A DNA stretch of 29,486 nt from contig JAZKXO010000044.1 of assembly GCA_045611685.1 (NCBI GenBank), positions 1-29,486 of the forward strand, read 5' to 3'. The notes below the pieces were generated by a model. It worked only from the letters and a program-made list of their open reading frames with translations, was not told the DNA's origin and searched no databases. The position numbers were made by a program, and so were the translations under genes. Of the stretch, positions 22,889 through 29,486 are shown piece after piece (the first letter of the stretch is position 1; each line of letters starts with the position of its first letter). This stretch comes from SIG701 sp045611685. GTDB lineage: Bacteria; Bacillota; Clostridia; Oscillospirales; CAG-272.

Positions 22889-24844
22889 TCAGTCAAGAAT
22901 GATGTTGCCCTCGGGCTTACGGGTAAGGTGCTCAAGCACGCGGCACGCAAGGCTGTGATCGTAGTAGCGCTCGATCTCGATCTCGTGGCGGCCGAACGTG
23001 TCGCAGAACGCTGTTGCCAGTTCCTGCGCCTTGTAGTTGTGGCCGAGCGCCTTTTCCGTCATGATGTCTGCCCAAAGCTCGCAGTACTCGGCATGGCGCA
23101 GAAGAAGACGCCACGATACCGTCTGGGGACGGGTAGGCATATTGAGATGCTTTTGGGCAAGGGATCTCTCCTGGGCGCAGAGCTCCTTCACATAGCGAAG
23201 CTTCTCGACATGCGCGGGGTTGTAATAGTCGGAGATATCCTTATTGGCGGACTTTACGCCCTCCATATAGCCGAAATCGAAGGCGGCGCTGATCCCCTCG
23301 AGGAGACGGACAGCCTTTTTCCAATCCTTACCGTAGATGTGGGAGAAGTAATCCTCTTTGAGCGCTTCGTAATCCACGTCGCGGTCGGCAAGCGTCGCGC
23401 CGTACATATATACTGCAAAGCCGCTCGGGAAGAAGCTTCTCTGCGAGCCGTCCTCCATATATCCGCTAAGACCCATGATTTTCGTTGCGCGCACGTCCTC
23501 GTACAGACGGCGGGAAATAGCCATGTGTCCGGGATCAAGGAACTGATGCCGCCAGAAGTGATACTCAAAGGCAGTGATATTGCCGTCGTACACCTGTTGC
23601 CATTCCTTGAGGAACGCATAGCACTCCTCGGTGGTGGTGGGGCGCTCCCAGGCGTTGCGGATATACTCCTTCGCCGGCGGCGTTACGGTATCTTCCGTGA
23701 TACTGGACTGATAATCGCGGGAGATAGGCGAATACGTCATAAAGAAGCGCTTCGGGTTCTTAAGTTTCATTACGCGGGGCGCGAAGAACGTATCCAGATA
23801 CGCACCGAACGTAAGGCGCGTATCAATACCGCGGCGGGTGAGCTCCTCGTCGATCTCGTTTAAGATCATCACGTACCAGTCGGAGGGGCGCATCTTCTGG
23901 CACTCCTCGCACTCGCAGTGATTGCAGTTTCCGTCGGAGAGAGAAATACGCAGATAGCCCACGTTCCGATGCTTCTCGGCATAGTCCACAACGCAGTCCA
24001 CGAAACCCTTGCGTACCCAATCGGTGGACATACAAAGGTTCGTGTAGATCGGCTTTTCTCTGAAAAACTCGCGCTTGCCGCCGCGCAGAGCCAGCATCGA
24101 TTTCTGCTCCTCGGTGTACTCGGGCAAAACAAACACGTTATCGACCGTGTTGGTTGCGGGGAAGCCGAACGCACGGCAGCTCCAACCGTGGCCGATCGAC
24201 GGGATGATAAGGCCGCGCTTGTTGCACTCCACCTCGACCTGACGGCGCCACTGGAGGATCTGACGATCGTCCACTTCCTCGGGGATGCGGTTTTTCTTGT
24301 TATGGAGATGCGTATAGTAGCGGTTGTAATACCCGTTCGGGATGAACCATTCGAGCGCAAAGACGTTCATATCCAGCTTCGGATAAAAGTCGGCGCATTC
24401 GAGCATGCACGTCTGGCTCTCGCTTCCCTCGTCGCAGAAGCCACGGAAGCGCATCTCCATTGCGTGGTGATAGTTTACGGGCTGAAGGGTGTCCACCGTG
24501 GGGATAAACTCGCCGTCGATGCCGGGATAGAGCCAGCGGCATCCGTTCTCTTTGAGAAGACGGTACACGGCGTACAGAACGCTTCGGGGGTTAGATCCCG
24601 CAAGAATACCGCCGTCGGCGGTCGTGTTGACGTGAATGACGTCGTCGAGAACCGGATCCTCCGCTTCGTCCATCGGAAGACCGAAATCGGAAAGAAGTCC
24701 GAGGCGGAATCCGTCCGTAGCATCGGGATCGTAAATAATGTCGATCTCACCGCACTCCGTCATCATCATACGGAGGTATTTCTTGAGTTCCTCCGCCGCG
24801 AAATCAATGACGTGATCCGCGCGGACCTTCTTGATCTGAAACAT
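22889..24844 (-). CDS. DUF4838-type protein (GH67/GH20-like), upstream tandem copy
   Basis: The 651-aa protein starts at ATG 24844 (MFQIKKVRADHV), with AAGGAGAG 7 nt upstream. The longer in-frame start lies before this site and is rejected. Domain order is the same as in the downstream copy: small alpha/beta domain (~1-118), DUF4838-like barrel with LSDGNCNHCECEECQKMRPSD, and helical C-terminal domain. The first ~57 residues are almost identical between the copies, even at the DNA level. The region around residues 230-420 differs much more. A shift in substrate after duplication is plausible (inference). First gene of a two-gene operon with its own promoter. Confidence 0.82.
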   Translation of the reverse strand: MFQIKKVRADHVIDFAAEELKKYLRMMMTECGEIDIIYDPDATDGFRLGLLSDFGLPMDEAEDPVLDDVIHVNTTADGGILAGSNPRSVLYAVYRLLKENGCRWLYPGIDGEFIPTVDTLQPVNYHHAMEMRFRGFCDEGSESQTCMLECADFYPKLDMNVFALEWFIPNGYYNRYYTHLHNKKNRIPEEVDDRQILQWRRQVEVECNKRGLIIPSIGHGWSCRAFGFPATNTVDNVFVLPEYTEEQKSMLALRGGKREFFREKPIYTNLCMSTDWVRKGFVDCVVDYAEKHRNVGYLRISLSDGNCNHCECEECQKMRPSDWYVMILNEIDEELTRRGIDTRLTFGAYLDTFFAPRVMKLKNPKRFFMTYSPISRDYQSSITEDTVTPPAKEYIRNAWERPTTTEECYAFLKEWQQVYDGNITAFEYHFWRHQFLDPGHMAISRRLYEDVRATKIMGLSGYMEDGSQRSFFPSGFAVYMYGATLADRDVDYEALKEDYFSHIYGKDWKKAVRLLEGISAAFDFGYMEGVKSANKDISDYYNPAHVEKLRYVKELCAQERSLAQKHLNMPTRPQTVSWRLLLRHAEYCELWADIMTEKALGHNYKAQELATAFCDTFGRHEIEIERYYDHSLACRVLEHLTRKPEGNIILD

Positions 24845-24884
24845 AAATTCTCTCCTTAATATGTACATATTTTTCCACGATATA

Positions 24885-24912
24885 AGTATAGCATATTCGC
24901 CGTAAAAGTCAA
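24885..24912 (-). promoter_or_regulatory. Promoter of the DUF4838 operon
   Basis: On the - strand TTGACT (24907-24912), a 16-bp spacer, and TATACT (24885-24890). Confidence 0.75.
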
Positions 24913-24922
24913 GGCAAAACGA

Positions 24923-24950
24923 GAAAACCCGCCCATTCGGGCGGTTTTTT
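24923..24950 (-). terminator. Terminator of trpB
   Basis: CCGCCC, loop, GGGCGG, followed on the - strand by GTTTTCTCG and preceded by A6. It sits 11 nt after the trpB stop. Confidence 0.85.
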
Positions 24951-24960
24951 ATCCTGTTAT

Positions 24961-26178
24961 TCAGCGCATTCCGTAGTTTTCGAGGATATAGTCCATATCC
25001 TTATCGCCGCGGCCGGAGAGATTGATGATGATCGAACCGTTCTTCATCGTCTTGGCGAGGCGGATCGCGTGCGCCACTGCGTGGCTGCTCTCGATCGCGG
25101 GGATGATGCCCTCAAGACGGGACAGCTTGAAGAATGCGTCAACCGCTTCCTCGTCATCGACAACGTCATACTTCACGCGGCCGAGATCGCGCAAAAATGC
25201 GTGCTCGGGACCGGAGGACGGATAATCGAGTCCGCTCGCCACGGAATAGACCGGTGCGGGTTCGCCGTTCTCATCCTTCAGCATGATGCTGTTGAAGCCG
25301 TGCATGATGCCTTCGGTGCCGTACTGAAGGCTCGCGGCGTGATCGCCGAGCTTTTTGCCGCGGCCGAGAGGCTCGACGCCGTAGATCTCGACGGGATCGT
25401 TAAGGAAGCCCGAGAAGAAGCCCGCCGCATTGGAGCCGCCGCCCACGCAGGCGGTGATCACGTCCGGCAAGTGTCCGGTCATCTCAAGGAACTGCTCTCT
25501 CGCCTCGATGCCGACTACCTGCTGGAAGTCGCGCACCATCATCGGGAACGGGTGCGGGCCGAGGACGGAGCCGATGCAGTAAATGCAGTCCTTGTATTCC
25601 TTCGCGTACGCTTCAAAAGCGGCGTCACCCGCCTCCTTGAGCGTGGCAAGGCCGTGGGTAACCTCCACAACGTTCGCGCCGAGGATCTTCATACGTGCGA
25701 CGTTCGGTGCCTGCTTTTTGATATCGACGGAGCCCATGTAGATATCGCACTCAAGGCCGAAATACGCGGCGGCGGTGGCAAGTGCCACGCCGTGCTGACC
25801 CGCGCCCGTCTCGGCGATGACCTTCTTTTTGCCCATGTATTTAGCAAGGAGCGCCTCGCCCATGCAGTGATTCAGTTTATGTGCGCCGGAGTGGTTCAGA
25901 TCCTCTCTTTTTGCGTACAGCTGTACGTTGCCGAGAGAATTACTGAGCCGTTCGAGGTGAGAGATCGGCGTGGGGCGTCCCTGGAATTCCTTTCTGACGC
26001 GGCGCAGCTCCGCGATAAACTTGCGGGACTGGCAGATCGAGAAATACGCCTCGGTGATCTCCGCCATAGCGGCTTTCAGTTCATCGGAGATGAACACGCC
26101 ACCGTACTTGCCGAAATACCCTTCCTCGTTCGGGTAATGCTTGAAATAGGTATCAAAATCTACGCCATTAAAAATCAT
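24961..26178 (-). CDS. trpB: Tryptophan synthase beta chain (solitary)
   Basis: The 405-aa protein starts at ATG 26178 with AAAGGAGAAGC upstream. It joins indole and L-serine to give tryptophan, using PLP. Landmarks are YFGKYGGVFI, GRPTP, the PLP Lys101 in HSGAHKLNH, the catalytic Glu123 in ETGAGQHGVA, the phosphate-binding GGGSNAAG at 246-253, and the C-terminal LSGRGDKD. Length and N-terminus fit the TrpB1 type. No trpA or other trp gene is adjacent. One upstream T-box leader controls it. Without a TrpA partner nearby the enzyme may use free indole, for example indole from neighbouring bacteria. A trpA elsewhere in the genome is equally possible. Confidence 0.95.
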   Translation of the reverse strand: MIFNGVDFDTYFKHYPNEEGYFGKYGGVFISDELKAAMAEITEAYFSICQSRKFIAELRRVRKEFQGRPTPISHLERLSNSLGNVQLYAKREDLNHSGAHKLNHCMGEALLAKYMGKKKVIAETGAGQHGVALATAAAYFGLECDIYMGSVDIKKQAPNVARMKILGANVVEVTHGLATLKEAGDAAFEAYAKEYKDCIYCIGSVLGPHPFPMMVRDFQQVVGIEAREQFLEMTGHLPDVITACVGGGSNAAGFFSGFLNDPVEIYGVEPLGRGKKLGDHAASLQYGTEGIMHGFNSIMLKDENGEPAPVYSVASGLDYPSSGPEHAFLRDLGRVKYDVVDDEEAVDAFFKLSRLEGIIPAIESSHAVAHAIRLAKTMKNGSIIINLSGRGDKDMDYILENYGMR

Positions 26179-26204
26179 AACGCTTCTCCTTTACGGAAAA
26201 TTTA

Positions 26205-26468
26205 AAAAACAAGACCCGGCAAATCACGTCTGTGATCTGCCGGGACAGAAAACAATTTCTGCGGTGCCACCCGGATTGGATGAAAATCATCCCTCTCAAA
26301 GCGTACAATCATACGCCGACCTTTTCTAACGGAGTGTCCTCTCCGGCTTGCATTTCCGCGCGCCCTATGCAGGCCCATTCCCTATCTGCCCCCGTACCGC
26401 GCTCCCAGCATCACGCGGCTCTCTTTGACGGCTCACAAAAAGGTACTTCATCCTGCTCATCGGTTTAC
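26205..26468 (-). promoter_or_regulatory. Tryptophan T-box riboswitch controlling trpB
   Basis: On the - strand the canonical T-box GGGTGGCACCGCAGAA is at 26257-26272. It is followed by a terminator hairpin (CCCGGCAGATCAC...GTGATTTGCCGGG, 26215-26244) with TCTTGTTTTTT. Stem I shows an AGTA loop-E strand, then AGAGAG. On its 3' side GAA (26378-26380) is directly followed by TGG (26375-26377) and G, then CCTGC, which pairs with the 5' GCAGG. The specifier codon is thus UGG, tryptophan. Uncharged tRNA-Trp would stabilise the antiterminator and switch trpB on. Confidence 0.94.
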
Positions 26469-26474
26469 AGAGAT

Positions 26475-26503
26475 ATTATAGCACGCCGTATTTCCGTTGT
26501 CAA
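26475..26503 (-). promoter_or_regulatory. Consensus promoter of the T-box-trpB unit
   Basis: On the - strand TTGACA (26498-26503), a 17-bp spacer, and TATAAT (26475-26480). Start is expected near 26468. Confidence 0.93.
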
Positions 26504-26544
26504 TAGAAAACCCGCTTCGCTTCGACCGTTTTTTCATTTTCCCC

Positions 26545-26572
26545 TTGTGAAACGGAAAATCTATGTTATAAT
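26545..26572 (+). promoter_or_regulatory. Promoter of the acyltransferase gene
   Basis: TTGTGA at 26545-26550, a 16-bp spacer, and TATAAT at 26567-26572. It is back to back with the trpB promoter (about 41 bp apart). Confidence 0.75.
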
Positions 26573-26609
26573 GATACTGTAACAAACGAAGTTTAAAAGG
26601 ATGACGCCT

Positions 26610-27884
26610 ATGAAAATCAAAACCGCACGGGCAAATTACGAGGACGTGGCGGCAAGACCGACGCCGCCGCACAAAAAACCGCTCCGCCCGAATATTGCCT
26701 TTCGCACGCTTCTGAAGATCGTTTCGGACGCGGCACTTCTGCCTGTCAAGCACACCTTCAAGAAAATCGGCATGGAGAAGCTCAGACGCGACGAGCCGTG
26801 TATGTACCTTATGAATCACTCGGCGTTCATTGATCTCGAGATCGCCGCCTCCATGATCTACCCGCGCCCGTTCAATATCGTCTGCACGTCGGACGGATTC
26901 GTAGGCAAAAACTGGCTCATGCGGCAGATCGGCTGTATCCCGACGCAGAAATTCGTCCCCGATCTCACGCTCGTGCGCGATATGCTCTACACGGTAAAGA
27001 CGAACCGCACGTCGATCCTCATGTTCCCCGAGGCGAGTTATTCGTTCGACGGAACGGCGACTCCCCTTCCCGACTCCCTCGGGCTTTGCCTCAAAAAGCT
27101 CGGAATCCCGCTCGTTATGATCCGAACGCGGGGCGCATTCTCCCAGAATCCGCTTTACAATAATCTTCAGCTCCGCCGGGTGCCCGTTGAAGCCGAGATG
27201 GAATACCGCCTCTCCGCCGACGAGATCGCCGAGATGTCCGTGGACGAGCTGAACGCACTTCTCCGTGAGGAATTCTCCTTTGACCACTTCCGCTGGCAAC
27301 AGGAGAATGGGGTGAAGATCAAAGAGCCGTTCCGCGCGGACGGGCTCAACCGCGTTCTGTACAAATGTGCGCACTGCCTCACCGAGGGCGAGATGCACGG
27401 CGAGGGCACCACGATCACCTGCCGCCGATGCGGCAAGACGTACGAGCTGACCGAGGACGGCTACCTTTGCGCCACGGACGGCGAGACGAGATTCGATCAC
27501 GTTCCCGACTGGTATCGCTGGGAGCGCGAATGTGTTCGCAACGAGATCCTGCGGGGCGAGTACGCGCTCCACACCGAGGTGGAGATCGCGATGCTCGTCG
27601 ATACGAAGCGGATCTGGTTTGTCGGCGAGGGCACGCTTGACCACACGGCGGATGGATTCCACCTTGTCGGCTGCGGCGGAAAACTGGATTACAAGCAATC
27701 GCCCAAGGCATCGTACAGCCTGTACGCCGATTACTATTGGTACGAAATCGGCGACGTGATCTCGATCGGCACGCCGAAGGTGCTCTACTACTGCTTCCCC
27801 AAGGGGGAACGGGACGTCGTGGCGAAAACGCGTCTTGCAACGGAGGAGCTTTACAAGATAGAACGGGAGAAGCAACGGAAATAA
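26610..27884 (+). CDS. PlsC-like 1-acyl-glycerol-phosphate acyltransferase with zinc-ribbon and extra C-terminal domain
   Basis: The 424-aa protein starts at ATG 26610. The AAAAGGATG stretch gives the ribosome binding site for this start and overlaps the alternative ATG at 26601. The acyltransferase core has the catalytic NHSAFID (His70...Asp75, HX4D) and the FPEAS block at 139-143. These are typical of enzymes that acylate lysophosphatidate or related acceptors at the inner membrane face. At 253-274 there is a zinc-ribbon: C253-X2-C256-X14-C271-X2-C274. The remaining ~150 residues are rich in Trp/Tyr and beta strands (HVPDWYRWERECVRNEI, FVGEGTLDHTADGFHLVGCGG). Ordinary PlsC proteins are ~200-250 aa, so the C-terminal half is an addition. 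Its role is unknown. No membrane helix is obvious. Confidence 0.85.
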   Translation: MKIKTARANYEDVAARPTPPHKKPLRPNIAFRTLLKIVSDAALLPVKHTFKKIGMEKLRRDEPCMYLMNHSAFIDLEIAASMIYPRPFNIVCTSDGFVGKNWLMRQIGCIPTQKFVPDLTLVRDMLYTVKTNRTSILMFPEASYSFDGTATPLPDSLGLCLKKLGIPLVMIRTRGAFSQNPLYNNLQLRRVPVEAEMEYRLSADEIAEMSVDELNALLREEFSFDHFRWQQENGVKIKEPFRADGLNRVLYKCAHCLTEGEMHGEGTTITCRRCGKTYELTEDGYLCATDGETRFDHVPDWYRWERECVRNEILRGEYALHTEVEIAMLVDTKRIWFVGEGTLDHTADGFHLVGCGGKLDYKQSPKASYSLYADYYWYEIGDVISIGTPKVLYYCFPKGERDVVAKTRLATEELYKIEREKQRK

Positions 27885-27892
27885 GGGTGCAC

Positions 27893-27918
27893 AAGGGGGC
27901 TTTAAAAAAAGCCCCCTT
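27893..27918. repeat. GC-rich hairpin after the acyltransferase gene
   Basis: AAGGGGGC, an A-rich loop, GCCCCCTT. No T tract follows on +, so it is not a clear terminator by itself. Confidence 0.7.
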
Positions 27919-27947
27919 GACCCCCAAAAACTTTTGAGCAAAAACAC

Positions 27948-27989
27948 AAATCACGCCTGTGCCTCTATCCGCGCACAGACGTGATTTTT
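27948..27989. terminator. Probable bidirectional terminator between convergent genes
   Basis: AAATCACG-C-CTGTGC pairs with GCACAG-A-CGTGATTT (one mismatch), then TTAT. It separates the acyltransferase (+) from the YitT-family gene (-). Confidence 0.75.
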
Positions 27990-28030
27990 ATATTGGTTTA
28001 AAGGCTTTTTGAAGAGGTTTGGGGGAGTTC

Positions 28031-28870
28031 TTATACACTTCTGAATCCGCGGCCGATGATCTCACTGCTTGAGGTAATGATGATAAACGCGTGCGGGTCG
28101 ATCTCTTTGATCTTGTTGCGCAGGCGGATCGCCTCGATACGCTTGCACACGGTATGGATCATCGTTTTTTCTTCCTTTGTGTACTCACCAACCACCGTAC
28201 TGGCCGTTACGCCGTGGTGAAGCGACTTGATAATAAAAGAGGAGATCTCTTCCCTCTTTGAGGTGATGACCACGAAATACTTGCAGACGTTGAAACTCTC
28301 GATCACGCTGTCCACAATAAACGCCTTGGAGAACAGACCGAGCAGCGAAAAGAGACCTGTCTGCACATCAAACACGAAGAACGAGCTGGCGGCAACGATG
28401 AAATCGACAACGAGAAGCGCCTTGCCCACGTCGATCTTCGTGAACTTGCGGAGAATGAGCGCCACGATATCCGTACCGCCCGACGAGGCGTCGCTGTTGA
28501 AGATCATCGCCGCGCCCACCGAGGTGAGAAGCATCGCGTAGATGAGTTCAAGCAGCGGCTGGTTGGAAAGCGGCACCTCCAGAGGCACGACCCACTCAAG
28601 AACGTATGTAATCGCGGAGTACAGCATACTGCAGTACACGGTGTTCAGTCCGGTTTCTTTGCCCAGAATGACAAACCCCAAAAGAAGGAGCAAAATATTC
28701 AGTGCCCAGATCCACACACCGGCGGAGATCGGCGTTACTGCCGAAAGAAGCGTACCAATACCGGTAACGCCGCCCGTAGCAAATCCGTTCGGAATCTTGA
28801 AGAAATACACGCCCAGTGCCAAAAACACGGAGCCGAGCGTCATCATTAAAAAGCCGGTACGTTTTTTCAT
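28031..28870 (-). CDS. YitT-family membrane protein (DUF161 + DUF2179)
   Basis: The 279-aa protein starts at ATG 28870 (MKKRTGFLMM), with TTGGAGT upstream. Its length is normal for the family. The N-terminal ~190 residues hold five to six membrane helices with the family pattern FKIPNGFATGGVTGIGTLLS and AMIFNSDASSGGTDIVALIL. The C-terminal ~85 residues are the cytoplasmic DUF2179 domain, ending in the typical DPHAFIIITSSSEIIGRGFRSV. YitT proteins are widespread in Firmicutes and often called putative transporters, but the substrate is not established. It is transcribed alone. Confidence 0.93.
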   Translation of the reverse strand: MKKRTGFLMMTLGSVFLALGVYFFKIPNGFATGGVTGIGTLLSAVTPISAGVWIWALNILLLLLGFVILGKETGLNTVYCSMLYSAITYVLEWVVPLEVPLSNQPLLELIYAMLLTSVGAAMIFNSDASSGGTDIVALILRKFTKIDVGKALLVVDFIVAASSFFVFDVQTGLFSLLGLFSKAFIVDSVIESFNVCKYFVVITSKREEISSFIIKSLHHGVTASTVVGEYTKEEKTMIHTVCKRIEAIRLRNKIKEIDPHAFIIITSSSEIIGRGFRSV

Positions 28871-28910
28871 TAGATATACTCCAAAAGTATCGTAATCTGT
28901 ATGCTTCCCT

Positions 28911-28939
28911 ATTGTAGCACAGCGAGAATGAATTGTAAA
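28911..28939 (-). promoter_or_regulatory. Promoter of the YitT-family gene
   Basis: On the - strand TTTACA (28934-28939), a 17-bp spacer, and TACAAT (28911-28916). Confidence 0.8.
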
Positions 28940-29003
28940 TGATTCATGGAAATATTTTTGCAAATTTCCCTGAAAAAAGGGAAGAGGTTTGCACAGAGAC
29001 AAA

Positions 29004-29027
29004 AAACGCACCCGCTTGGGTGCGTTT
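29004..29027. terminator. Hairpin terminator in the 28871-29282 gap
   Basis: AAACGCACCC, loop GCTT, GGGTGCGTTT, with A6 on the left, so it can also work on the - strand. Confidence 0.7.
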
Positions 29028-29243
29028 GCGCTGGCGTCCCCTCCACCGTCGCATAGTCGCGCTGTGTCGCTCGGTACTCTCGCTCCGGGCACTCCTTGCG
29101 GCGTGTGGTTTCACTCGCCCAAAACGATTCTCAATCGTTTTGGACTTCGCTACCCGGTTTCGAACCGGCGGCATGCGTCCGTTCCAGTGTAGGGTGACGC
29201 CTCCAAAACGAAAAAGCACCCCGTTTGGGGTGCTTCGTTTTGG
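29028..29243. other. GC-rich structured non-coding stretch
   Basis: This belongs to a 412-nt gene-free gap (28871-29282). No convincing gene is seen, and the open frames are Arg/Ser-rich composition artefacts. Inverted repeats are CCAAAACGATT/AATCGTTTTGG (29119-29143), CCGGTT/AACCGG (29154-29168) and a long hairpin with arms CCAAAACGAAAAAGCACCCC and GGGGTGCTTCGTTTTGG (29203-29243). The last is terminator-like for the - strand gene ending at 29283. The CCAAAACG sequence recurs in the first and last hairpins. Confidence 0.6.
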
Positions 29244-29282
29244 CTCGTGTTGACAAAAAAGATGCCAACTGAAATTTGAAAA

Positions 29283-29486
29283 TTAACAGGATTTAAAGTT
29301 ATATATCGGTTTTATAATTTCGTAATCCGATACTGTTTCGCCTATGAATTCAAATATCCGCGAAGGAGCTTTATATGCCATAGGACATTCATCAATCGAA
29401 CCTTCCGTGGCAGTTGTCGTATATATTCCTTCCATTTCTCGTTTGAATTCTTCTACGGTAAAAGCATATTTTGCATCTGTTCTGCT
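29283..29486 (-). CDS. rtcB: RtcB-family RNA ligase, C-terminal end (5' end outside window)
   Basis: On the - strand the frame is open from the window edge to TAA at 29283-29285, giving 67 residues. The sequence (KYAFTVEEFKREMEGIY...GSIDECPMAYKAPSRIFE, then IGETVSDYEIIKPIYNFKSC) matches the C-terminal signature of short RtcB-type ligases: DE(A/C)P(M/G)AYK followed by IKPIYNFK. These GTP/Mn-dependent enzymes join 3'-phosphate and 5'-OH RNA ends in RNA repair. The catalytic residues lie outside the window. Codon use is more AT-rich than in neighbouring genes. Confidence 0.78.
   Translation of the reverse strand, partial: SRTDAKYAFTVEEFKREMEGIYTTTATEGSIDECPMAYKAPSRIFEFIGETVSDYEIIKPIYNFKSC

Noticed and set aside
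26601..26609. Start of the acyltransferase at ATG 26601
   Set aside because: That ATG overlaps the AAAAGGATG that serves as ribosome binding site for the ATG at 26610. No site precedes 26601 at proper distance.
29150..29175. Possible tRNA T-arm (GGTTCGAAACC on the - strand)
   Set aside because: It is a short palindrome. No matching acceptor stem, anticodon arm or D-arm could be found on either strand around it.

Overview
The window looks like a chromosomal piece of a Gram-positive, low-to-mid-GC Firmicute, most likely an uncultured Clostridia member (Oscillospirales/Christensenellales-like). The grounds are strong TTGACA-N17-TATAAT promoters, AGGAGG-type ribosome binding sites, a tryptophan T-box riboswitch, a YitT-family membrane protein, tRNA genes with encoded CCA, and secreted proteins ending in a membrane helix plus a lysine tail. 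The species cannot be named from sequence alone.

Region 1 (1-14283, all + strand) is an array of two paralogous protein families. Family A proteins are large (867-1120 aa in the complete genes). They have a concanavalin/LamG-like N-terminal domain, an Ig-like domain, a beta-rich CBM-like domain and a putative (beta/alpha)8 glycosidase-like domain (genes at 2, 3631, 8101 and 10921). Family B proteins are small (354-387 aa), secreted and beta-helix-like (genes at 1085, 2416 and 6796). The order is A-B-B-A-B-A-A. Nearly every gene has its own promoter and a hairpin terminator, so these are separate transcription units and not one operon. Three proteins end in a Thr-rich stalk, a membrane helix and a basic tail. 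The fragment at the left edge also has this ending. Others have lost the anchor, and one family A member (8101) has lost both signal peptide and anchor. This array is the least familiar part of the window. I read it as a cell-surface glycan-handling repertoire that diversifies by duplication, domain swapping and stalk-repeat change.

Region 2 (14328-17229) holds a metallo-beta-lactamase-fold hydrolase, an ECF-transporter S component, and a small divergent pair: a SLOG-type nucleotide-binding protein facing a ribbon-helix-helix regulator. The AT-rich gap between the pair carries two matching inverted repeats.

Region 3 (17274-20196, - strand) is a central-carbon operon, pgk-tpiA-fructose-6-phosphate aldolase, ending at a strong bidirectional terminator. 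Divergent from it is a tRNA-Thr(TGT)/tRNA-Tyr(GTA) operon. Behind that is a stretch of inverted repeats, one of which folds back onto the tRNA-Tyr 3' end.

Region 4 (20919-26580, - strand) has two tandem cytoplasmic DUF4838 proteins (alpha-glucuronidase/GH20-like relatives), then a solitary trpB under a T-box whose specifier codon is UGG (Trp).

Region 5 (26545-29486) has a PlsC-like acyltransferase carrying a zinc-ribbon and an extra C-terminal domain (+), a YitT/DUF2179 membrane protein (-), a GC-rich structured non-coding stretch, and the 3' end of an RtcB-family RNA ligase gene (-) running off the window.
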